From: Candidatus Defluviilinea proxima
GTDB lineage: Bacteria > Chloroflexota > Anaerolineae > Anaerolineales > Villigracilaceae
NCBI GenBank assembly: GCA_016721115.1
Contig: JADKIW010000001.1
Span: forward strand, 1,999,501-2,063,500
Direction: 5' to 3'
DNA length: 64,000 nucleotides
The notes under the pieces were generated by a model. The model did no database searches and was not told where the DNA came from. It was given only the letters and a program-made list of their open reading frames with translations. A program made the position numbers and the translations under genes. Below are positions 7,388-14,152 of the stretch, piece by piece. Position 1 is the stretch's first letter. Every line of letters begins with the position of its first letter.

Positions 7388-9649
7388 TTAAATAGTATCT
7401 TTAGCTTCCCACGATACCTGAATGCGAGTGCCGTGCTTTGGTTTTGAATCGATACGGATCGCGGCACCGATCAAGTCTGCACGTTCATGCATTCCAGCCA
7501 GCCCGAAATGTTTGTTAGCCAACATATCGTCTAATTTGAGGCTGATCTCGTCTCGGAATCCGATGCCGTCATCGATCACTTTGACCTCGATCCTTTTTTC
7601 GAAAAGTTTGCCTTCAATAACGATGGACTTTGCACGAGCATACTTTGATGCGTTTTCGCAAGCTTCCTGCACAATGCGATAGATGTTTTGCTCCACGATT
7701 TCGGGGTATCGAGGCTCACCATCCGCCTCGATATCAGCAATGATATTTACCTTGTCGCGGTGCCTTTCTGAAAGGTTATCGGCCAGCCCATTGAGCGCAA
7801 ACTTTAACCCATATAAAAGCATTGGGGGTCTAAGATCACCAACGATCTCTCGTACACGGTTGATCAATTCATCATATGATAGTTGGAACTCTGGCGGAAG
7901 AGACGCTGGGTCAAGTTTCATCTTCATGGCCGCCATCTCGTTTAGAACGCTATCATGAAGATCGTGAGCAAGATTAACCCGTTCCTGTTCATAACGATGG
8001 ATGTTGGCACCGTAGACCGCTTTGAGATGCTCCGTTTGAATAATGTTACTCAGAGCTACTGCTGTCTGGTTGGCGAGCGATTGTAGGGACGGGAATTCTA
8101 CTGGTGAATAGTGATCATCAGGATCGCGACGCCCTAATAGCCATATACCGATCAACTCTGAACCGAATTGCAACGGCAAGGTGAGACGGACCCAGTCAAA
8201 GGGTGGATTGTGCTTGGAGAATGGGGACAGATTCCCCTTCGATGAAGAAGCGAATAATTCCATCAACGCATCTTCCGTGACCAGATCCTGAGTCACGTTT
8301 TCTGACAGTATCACCTCTGCTGACGTCTTCAAATTTCGAACGAAGGCATATTGTCGTATCAGCAAACTTGGAAACACTTCATCGCGTAATAGTTTTAACA
8401 ATATGGGCAGGGAGTCGCTTGTGATGATGCGAGCAGAGTAGCTCTCAGCCAGACTTTCATTGGGCAGTTTGATGCCTAGAATACGCTTCTCAACAAATGA
8501 CTGGAACTTGGGAAATGCCAATATGCTGGCAAGTGCGGTAAACAAAGCGATGATAACTGTGGTGATCGCGATCACATCACGGTTAATCAAAGCAATCTTC
8601 GAATATCCAATGATTAATAGAAGCACGAAGCCAAGCGTGATCAGAAAGAGATAGATGGAAATCACGCGGTTTGTACGAATTTCCAGTCCGCCTAGGTTGC
8701 GCCGATACAAAATGTAAAAGTATGTTGCTGGAAGGATTGGCAGAGGGAGGAGCGCGAGTGGGCCGATCTTTGAGACGTCTCCTCTGATTCCGATCAGACT
8801 GATCAGGAACGTAAAGAACGTGGATGAAAAGGCGGCAATTGCCAGAGTCATCACTTCGCGGCGGTGGTTCGGCTGAAGTAGATAGTGCGCAGCCAAGAGA
8901 AGGATGCTTCCACCAAATGCAAGTGCAATGGCGAAAAAATATAAACCGCTAAAAGATTGCGAAAACAACTGCCATATGGTGATTCCTCCGCAAATGACGT
9001 AAAAGACGTTTTTCAGCCATTGTGGAATACGACGGAATGACTTTGGAAAAATCCAATGGAAATGCAGGTATGTTGGAAGGATTAACCAGGTAACCGCTCG
9101 TAGTAGGATGGCGCTACCGAAAACACGCAAAGAGGAGACACTGCCAAGCATAATGAATGCCCCTGTGAGGTAGTTCGCCGCGACAAACAATCGCCATTGT
9201 GTATCCTTGGGTCTCATGAACAATTGGGTGGACATGCCAATGAACCAGAATACATAGGCAAGCCACCATATGTTGAAAAAACGGGCTTGGAACTCGCTTG
9301 TGTTGTAACCGGGATATTCCCAGAGAATGGTCACGGACTTTTGGTCGCGCAATACCTCGATCTCAATTTGTTGTCCCGCTTGCATTCCGTCAAAAAAGCT
9401 GATCCACTTGTTTTGGCGGTAAGTCTCTATGGAAATGGAGCCTACGCGCTGAATGAAATCACCTATTTTGAGAGGGGGATTGGCCGGTTGGTAGATTTCC
9501 AGCAACTCGCCGTTTGATGGATTGAAATAAAAACCAGGATAGGGGGTCTTGAAAAGTAAACCGTACGTGTAAAGGAACAAAAAGAAAAGAACGACGTAAG
9601 CGATCAGAATGTCATGCAGGCGCCAGCTTTTTAAGGGGGGATTTTTCAT
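7388..9649 (-). CDS. ComP-like sensor histidine kinase with N-terminal PDZ domain
   Basis: The 753-residue product has one membrane segment at about 12-30 and a PDZ-like external domain at about 35-110 (PPLKIGDFIQRVGSISIE). About seven further membrane segments run to residue 390, then a GAF-like linker, a HisKA_3 dimerisation domain and a C-terminal HATPase. The phosphoacceptor is His565 in AHDLHDSVLNEM. ENASKYARA and DDGIGF are the N and G1 boxes, and FGLAGMHERA the G2 region. Bacillus ComP (about 770 residues) has the same order, including a PDZ domain between the first two membrane segments. Its position beside the peptide, prenyltransferase and NarL-type regulator suggests it senses the modified peptide. 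Its promoter lies at 9690-9719. Confidence 0.88.
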   Translation of the reverse strand: MKNPPLKSWRLHDILIAYVVLFFLFLYTYGLLFKTPYPGFYFNPSNGELLEIYQPANPPLKIGDFIQRVGSISIETYRQNKWISFFDGMQAGQQIEIEVLRDQKSVTILWEYPGYNTSEFQARFFNIWWLAYVFWFIGMSTQLFMRPKDTQWRLFVAANYLTGAFIMLGSVSSLRVFGSAILLRAVTWLILPTYLHFHWIFPKSFRRIPQWLKNVFYVICGGITIWQLFSQSFSGLYFFAIALAFGGSILLLAAHYLLQPNHRREVMTLAIAAFSSTFFTFLISLIGIRGDVSKIGPLALLPLPILPATYFYILYRRNLGGLEIRTNRVISIYLFLITLGFVLLLIIGYSKIALINRDVIAITTVIIALFTALASILAFPKFQSFVEKRILGIKLPNESLAESYSARIITSDSLPILLKLLRDEVFPSLLIRQYAFVRNLKTSAEVILSENVTQDLVTEDALMELFASSSKGNLSPFSKHNPPFDWVRLTLPLQFGSELIGIWLLGRRDPDDHYSPVEFPSLQSLANQTAVALSNIIQTEHLKAVYGANIHRYEQERVNLAHDLHDSVLNEMAAMKMKLDPASLPPEFQLSYDELINRVREIVGDLRPPMLLYGLKFALNGLADNLSERHRDKVNIIADIEADGEPRYPEIVEQNIYRIVQEACENASKYARAKSIVIEGKLFEKRIEVKVIDDGIGFRDEISLKLDDMLANKHFGLAGMHERADLIGAAIRIDSKPKHGTRIQVSWEAKDTI

Positions 9650-9689
9650 GGCGTTACTTTTTGTTCCTAACTCTAAAGGAGGTGGTTCG

Positions 9690-9719
9690 ATTATAGCGTA
9701 GGAATAAAATTCTCTTCAA
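9690..9719 (-). promoter_or_regulatory. Promoter of the ComP-like kinase gene
   Basis: On the minus strand TTGAAG (9714-9719) and TATAAT (9690-9695) are separated by 18 bp. This is a good housekeeping promoter, giving a leader of roughly 30 nt. Confidence 0.6.
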
Positions 9720-9721
9720 AG

Positions 9722-9733
9722 TTTGTTAACAAA
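9722..9733. promoter_or_regulatory. Palindromic candidate operator between kinase and peptide genes
   Basis: TTTGTTAACAAA is a perfect 12-bp palindrome, 36 bp before the peptide start codon and next to the kinase -35 box. The peptide gene lacks a clear -10/-35 pair, as expected for an activator-dependent promoter. Binding by the neighbouring response regulator is inferred only from position. Confidence 0.4.
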
Positions 9734-9768
9734 AAAGTTCGTTCAAAATACCTAATAGGAGATTCCCC

Positions 9769-9927
9769 ATGAATATGCAAGCATTTTACAAAAGGTTGTC
9801 AGTCAAGCCGTCTCGCAAACGCGATGCTCGTTTGACCAACCTGACAGGCGTTTCTCGCTCCCAGATTTTGCAGGCCACACAGGCTGGTACCTGGCTGATC
9901 TGGGACCCTGAAACGCCCAAAGCCTGA
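9769..9927 (+). CDS. ComX-like pre-pheromone peptide, 52 residues
   Basis: A small open frame, ATG at 9769 to TGA at 9925-9927, with AGGAG seven bases upstream. The peptide has a basic N-terminal half (YKRLSVKPSRKRDAR), a middle LTNLTGVSRSQILQAT and a C-terminal tail TWLIWDPETPKA with two Trp (42 and 45). It has no signal peptide and no Cys. Bacillus ComX precursors are about 55 residues, leaderless, and carry a prenylated Trp near the C-terminus; their middle region also has a Leu-x-Gly-(Phe/Val) motif. The gene directly precedes a polyprenyl-synthetase-like gene on the same strand, as a pheromone precursor would. Sequence similarity to known ComX is too low to prove this. Confidence 0.75.
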   Translation: MNMQAFYKRLSVKPSRKRDARLTNLTGVSRSQILQATQAGTWLIWDPETPKA

Positions 9928-9948
9928 TCTATATCAGGTGAAAATCAA

Positions 9949-9981
9949 CCGCCCACAGAAAGCCCTGTTTTCTGTGGGCGG
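9949..9981 (+). promoter_or_regulatory. Intercistronic hairpin between peptide and prenyltransferase genes
   Basis: CCGCCCACAGAAA (9949-9961) pairs perfectly with TTTCTGTGGGCGG (9969-9981) around a 7-nt loop. No T-run follows, so it is more likely an RNA-stability or attenuation element than a terminator. The strong Shine-Dalgarno AAGGAGGT of the next gene follows at 9993-10000. Confidence 0.65.
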
Positions 9982-10003
9982 CAAACTTAAACAAGGAGGT
10001 AGG

Positions 10004-10933
10004 ATGAATATTTTTGCTCAAATCGGTCAGGAGTTTTCTGTGTTGCCTCATGTCGCGTCCTGGGGAGATGCACAAAACATATTTCAAAATACATTATCTG
10101 GCAGACCTAAACATTGGCTCTTACCGGTGCATGCCTGTAAGGCTGTGGGAGGAGAGCCAAAACAAGCTGTTCTTGCTGTGCTGGCAATTGCCTGTGCGCA
10201 CATTGGAATTTTGCTGGTAGACGATATGTTGGATGCAGATCCACGTGGTGAATATCACAGGCTTGGGATGGCGGCCTCCGCTAACTTGTCGAGCACGTTT
10301 CAGGCGGCCGCTGTATATGCTGTTGCTCGCAGTATACGTGATGATGCATCTAAGCTAGTGGCAATCGAGAGCTTCAATGAGATGTTTCTTTCCACCTCAT
10401 TTGGGCAATTTTTAGATGTGCAATCACCTGTGAATGAATCTGCTTATTGGAAAGTTACCCAGACCAAGAGCTCACCTTTCTTTGGCGTGGCTTTGCAAAT
10501 TGGAGCATTAGCCGGTGGGAGTTCGTTGGAAACCGCGAAACAATTGAAGCAATTGGGATGTTTGTACGGGGAAATGATCCAACTCCATGATGATATGCAT
10601 GACTCGATGGAAATCCCAGCCAACCCAGATTGGCTTCAAGGCAGAAAGCCGTTGCCGATTCTTTTCGCGTCGCAAGTGGAACATCCAGAACGGGAACGCT
10701 TCCTTCAATTGAGTCAATCCATTATGGATTTGGATACGCTACAGGAAGCACAGGAGATTTTGATCCATTGTGGAGCGATCAGTTATTGTGCCGACCAGTT
10801 GATCCGCAAGCACCAAACTGCAATGAACCTCTTGAAGCACGCCTCTTTAATCGACCCTAAGCCTGTCTCTGAATTATTGGACGAGATCATCGCCCCGGTA
10901 CATGCACTGCTTAAAACAGTAAACGTGGATTAG
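10004..10933 (+). CDS. ComQ-like isoprenyl transferase (polyprenyl synthetase fold)
   Basis: The 309-residue protein has the all-helical fold of trans-isoprenyl diphosphate synthases. Both Asp-rich motifs are present: LLVDDMLDAD (Asp73, 74, 77) and LHDDMHDSM (Asp196, 197, 200), which bind the diphosphate through Mg2+. The rest diverges from chain-elongating synthases: the residues after the second motif read GRKPLPILFA. ComQ of Bacillus is a similar-sized divergent member that prenylates ComX Trp. A housekeeping prenyl synthase is the alternative, but coupling to a 52-residue Trp peptide and a two-component pair favours peptide modification. AAGGAGGT at 9993-10000 fixes the start. Confidence 0.8.
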   Translation: MNIFAQIGQEFSVLPHVASWGDAQNIFQNTLSGRPKHWLLPVHACKAVGGEPKQAVLAVLAIACAHIGILLVDDMLDADPRGEYHRLGMAASANLSSTFQAAAVYAVARSIRDDASKLVAIESFNEMFLSTSFGQFLDVQSPVNESAYWKVTQTKSSPFFGVALQIGALAGGSSLETAKQLKQLGCLYGEMIQLHDDMHDSMEIPANPDWLQGRKPLPILFASQVEHPERERFLQLSQSIMDLDTLQEAQEILIHCGAISYCADQLIRKHQTAMNLLKHASLIDPKPVSELLDEIIAPVHALLKTVNVD

Positions 10934-10951
10934 TGTTCGTTAGTGGAGATA

Positions 10952-11653
10952 TTACGCGTTAACTTTTTGACGTGGAACGGTAGGGTTGGGAGGGGAGATC
11001 AATCCCATTTGACGGGCTTTAGTGACAGCGGCGATACGGGTATGTACGCCAAGTTTGATATATGCCCCTGAGAGTAAATTGCGGACAGTGGAGTTGGAGA
11101 TCGACATTTTCTTTGCGAGTTCTGCTGTAGAACTGTCAGGGTAGGAAAGGCACAGGGACAACACTTCCAACTGTCGTTTGGCGAGAGGCGGTTCATTTCC
11201 CACTGTTCCACCTCGCAGGAGGATGTCGTTTGCCTGACGGCTAAGATGGATCCCGCCACTGAAGATAGACGCCACTACATTTTCTAAATCCCGAAGCGTG
11301 GATTGATCGTCTTTGAGGACGTAACCACTGGCGCCTGCCTCCATCACAGCGCGGATCAAACCTCGCTCAGCATGCATACTGATGACGAGAATCGCCAGAC
11401 CGGGATATTTTTGTAATAGATCAGGCATAACGTGCAGAATTGGATAAGGGTTGGGATTGTCTTCTGAAACGGGAACATTTATATCGAGTAGAAGTACATC
11501 AGTAGGATGCTTTTCCAATGAGCTTTGTATTTCATCCCCATAGCTGATAGCTGCCACCACTTCCACCCGGGGGCTATTCCCAAGGCGAAAACGATATCCA
11601 TCGATGATGGACTGATGATCATCCAAAATTGTCACACGAATCTTTTGTCCCAT
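10952..11653 (-). CDS. ComA-like NarL/LuxR-family response regulator
   Basis: A 233-residue regulator: a receiver domain at about 5-130 with acidic pocket DD (11-12), phosphoacceptor Asp57 in LLLDINVP and Lys114 in GYVLKDD, then a LuxR-type HTH at about 165-225 (LAKRQLEVLSL, STVRNLLSGAYIKLGV). This is the size and layout of ComA, the partner of ComP. It is convergent with the ComQ-like gene, with 18 bp between the stops and no terminator there. The ATG at 11653 has AAAAGGG upstream; a longer frame to 11854 has no domain content. It probably receives phosphate from the kinase at 7388-9649 and activates the peptide operon. Confidence 0.87.
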   Translation of the reverse strand: MGQKIRVTILDDHQSIIDGYRFRLGNSPRVEVVAAISYGDEIQSSLEKHPTDVLLLDINVPVSEDNPNPYPILHVMPDLLQKYPGLAILVISMHAERGLIRAVMEAGASGYVLKDDQSTLRDLENVVASIFSGGIHLSRQANDILLRGGTVGNEPPLAKRQLEVLSLCLSYPDSSTAELAKKMSISNSTVRNLLSGAYIKLGVHTRIAAVTKARQMGLISPPNPTVPRQKVNA

Positions 11654-11828
11654 TTTCAACCCTTTTACTAGTGCCTCAAGGTTATCAGAATAGAGGTGGT
11701 AATTCAAGCCCTTCGTACAAAAACAGTACAAATGTCTATGCTTGACTTCTAATTGACCGTTGATGACTGTTGCTGTGAAGTATAAAATATATTTATCTTT
11801 AAGGGGGCTGCAGGGGGGACGAATTATG

Positions 11829-11862
11829 AAGGAGTGAGCACCAAGTGTGTTCACTCCTTTTT
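11829..11862 (+). terminator. Terminator-like hairpin in the 252-bp regulator-LCP spacer
   Basis: AAGGAGTGAGCAC (11829-11841) pairs with GTGTTCACTCCTT (11847-11859) with one G-U pair, followed by TTTTT on the plus strand. On the minus strand the trailing sequence is a poor U-tract, though it could still end the LCP operon. A plus-strand transcript ending here would be either a small RNA from the AT-rich region near 11781 (TATAAAATATA) or read-through from the ComX/ComQ-like operon. Confidence 0.45.
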
Positions 11863-11905
11863 GTTTGTTGTAATGAATATGTTGGCGTAAGGAATTTAAT
11901 GATTT

Positions 11906-13354
11906 TCACTCTACCAACTTCTCTGGTCTAAAGCACGGCTGATAATCATATCCCAAGATCAAAAGATACTGTGCGGTGCTATTTCCATCCGGTGAAGGGA
12001 TCAATCCTCCGGGCAGGATGCCCATGACGTTCAAAATCGAGTCGCTTACGGAGCGGTCTTGCACAACAGATTTATCGATCAGAACAGAATAGGCATAATC
12101 TTGTCTGTCTGATGGGACGATCTTTGTTTCGTAGCCTGCATAGTTGAGACGGGTGGATGCGAGAGTCTCGTAGCCGGGGATGGATGTGCCGTTCATCACT
12201 TCGATGGTGACGGCTTGTCTTTGTATCGTGCGTGTGGACGGTGACACTGCTTCCGTGAGCATTTGCCCGAGCAGGTCTTGATTGGGGGAAAGGACATACG
12301 CGCCGCCATCGGTGATCCACGATGTGACGTAAGGCGGGCGGATGTAGTAACTGCGGATGTCGGCACTGGTCATTTTGGGGGCGTAGAGGGAGAGTTGTAC
12401 CATGTCGGCTAGGCCGAGGTCGGTTTCAACGGAGTCTTTGAAGTTGTTGTAGAGTTCTGGGATACGGGTCAATGTTCCGGCTTGGAGTGCTTGCGTGAAG
12501 ATCGAGCGGAGCACTTCTTGTTGTCTTCTACCACGGTCAAAGTCACTGGATTTTTGACGGGAGCGGGCGTACCAGAGGGCGAGGTCGCCGTCCATGTGGA
12601 TGACGCCGGGGCTGACCGTGTAAAGTGCCCAGTTGTTTTCGTTTTGCGGATCATAACTCGGATCTATCAAACGCCAATCTGTGTAGGGGCATACAACAGG
12701 AACATCTACGCCTCCGATAGTGTCTACGATCTTACGAAAGCCGTCAAAATCTACCATGGCAGTGTGGTCAATGCGGATGCCGAGGTTGTATTGAATGGTG
12801 TCTTTGAGCAGACCAGGTCCGCCACCGGGGTAACCGACAGAGATACCGTGTTGATAAGCGGTGTTGATGCGTTGATTTTCCCAACCGGGGATGAACACCC
12901 ACAGATCGCGAGGGATCGAGATCAGAGAGACTTGTCCCTCGTTGGGGCGCAGAATGGCAATGACCATTGTGTCTGTGCGGAAGGATGTGCCGGGGCGTTT
13001 GTCGGAACCGATAAGCAGGAAGTTGATGGTCTCTTGCCCATTATTGAGGATCTGACTGCCAGATGTATCAATGGTGGGAAGTGGCGCAACCGTATTGATA
13101 AGGAAGTTCGGATCAATCGTCGGGGCGATTGTTGGAGTCGCTGCGAGGGGAGTGGAGGTCAGGGATGATGAATCAACTATCGGCTGAGAAAGAAGCGAGC
13201 CGGTTGGCGTCCATGAAACAGGCAGGAAGGGAGTCGGTGTGGGAGATGGGTTTGGTGCGGATGTCACCATTGCGAAGGGTAAGGGCGCGGGCGCGTTACT
13301 TCCGCATCCAGCAAGCAATATTGCCGCGATGATGATTGGCCGTAGTGATTTCAT
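11906..13354 (-). CDS. LytR-CpsA-Psr family lipoprotein with LytR_C domain
   Basis: LCP enzymes transfer undecaprenyl-linked glycopolymers to the cell wall or other envelope acceptors. The 482-residue protein starts with a lipoprotein signal (lipobox LAGC at about residues 14-17) and a long Pro/Thr linker. The LCP core begins at NFLLIGSDKRPG (about 110), with SIPRDLWV, INTAYQHG and the Arg motif ARSRQKSSDFDRGRRQQ. A LytR_C domain follows (TIEVMNGTSIPGY, about 390-450). It is the last gene of an operon, 3 nt after the LysM gene. Most LCP proteins are membrane-anchored by a helix; a lipid anchor is a variation. Confidence 0.9.
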   Translation of the reverse strand: MKSLRPIIIAAILLAGCGSNAPAPLPFAMVTSAPNPSPTPTPFLPVSWTPTGSLLSQPIVDSSSLTSTPLAATPTIAPTIDPNFLINTVAPLPTIDTSGSQILNNGQETINFLLIGSDKRPGTSFRTDTMVIAILRPNEGQVSLISIPRDLWVFIPGWENQRINTAYQHGISVGYPGGGPGLLKDTIQYNLGIRIDHTAMVDFDGFRKIVDTIGGVDVPVVCPYTDWRLIDPSYDPQNENNWALYTVSPGVIHMDGDLALWYARSRQKSSDFDRGRRQQEVLRSIFTQALQAGTLTRIPELYNNFKDSVETDLGLADMVQLSLYAPKMTSADIRSYYIRPPYVTSWITDGGAYVLSPNQDLLGQMLTEAVSPSTRTIQRQAVTIEVMNGTSIPGYETLASTRLNYAGYETKIVPSDRQDYAYSVLIDKSVVQDRSVSDSILNVMGILPGGLIPSPDGNSTAQYLLILGYDYQPCFRPEKLVE

Positions 13355-13357
13355 TAG

Positions 13358-14149
13358 TTATTGAGCTTGTATAGTAGGTAATGGTGTGATGGATGGTGTT
13401 TGTGTAGCCGGTATGGGAGAAGCGGTCACCATAAAGGTGGCGGTGACGGTTGAGTAATCGGGCGTGTTGGTGGCGGTATTTGTAGGTGTGGAGTAGTTGA
13501 CAGTGTTCGTAGCAGTGGCAGTGACGAACGGCGTGAAGGTTGGTATGTTTGGCGCCCAAAGGATTTGGCCGGCAAAGATAGTTACTGATGATCCCATGCA
13601 ATTACCCGCTTGCAGTTGTGGGTACGTGATGCCATACGAGAGTGCGATGCGATAGAGGTTATCGCCTTTTTGCACTACGTGTCGTTTTACCCAGCCAGCA
13701 GGCGGAAGGCATGGGGCAACCACTTTCGTTGGCACGGCCGGTACATGGATGATCGCGCCGGGGGCGGGGTTGAGAAAGTTAAGACAGTTCTTTTCGTTCA
13801 GTTCGTCTGTGGTGGTGTTGTATTTTTGTGCGATGGTGTAGAGATCTTCGTTCACACCAACAGTGACCGTGATCCAATTGGCAGGGAAAACACAATTCGT
13901 CGCAACCTGCACCTCAGTTGTAGGGCTTGGGATGAGAGTGTCAGTAGGGAGAATGGGAATAAGTTCTACTGTGGGAGAGGGAAACGGTGATGCAAATTCA
14001 ACTGCAAAATCTGTGGGTATGGGCGATGGTGTGGGCGGTAGGGCCGGGGCAGATGTTTCAGCCAAGGACAATGAAATGCCCCCAATGACAAGTAAGAGCG
14101 AGAGTATCCCAATGATGAATCCACTGCCCATTTGGCGCAGGGCTTTCAT
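13358..14149 (-). CDS. Membrane-anchored protein with two LysM domains
   Basis: The 263-residue protein has one hydrophobic N-terminal segment (IIGILSLLLVIGGISLSLA), a Pro-rich linker, and two LysM-type repeats that bind glycan chains. Repeat 1 reads VTVGVNEDLYTIAQKYNTT; repeat 2 reads VVQKGDNLYRIALSYGIT. A Thr/Asn-rich tail follows. It is 3 nt from both neighbours in an operon with the LCP protein, so envelope attachment is a shared theme. Confidence 0.85.
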   Translation of the reverse strand: MKALRQMGSGFIIGILSLLLVIGGISLSLAETSAPALPPTPSPIPTDFAVEFASPFPSPTVELIPILPTDTLIPSPTTEVQVATNCVFPANWITVTVGVNEDLYTIAQKYNTTTDELNEKNCLNFLNPAPGAIIHVPAVPTKVVAPCLPPAGWVKRHVVQKGDNLYRIALSYGITYPQLQAGNCMGSSVTIFAGQILWAPNIPTFTPFVTATATNTVNYSTPTNTATNTPDYSTVTATFMVTASPIPATQTPSITPLPTIQAQ

Positions 14150-14152
14150 TGC

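Noticed and set aside
11832..11840. Micro-ORF before the LCP spacer hairpin
   Set aside because: ATG AAG GAG TGA near 11826 encodes only three residues and its bases form part of a hairpin; no support for translation.
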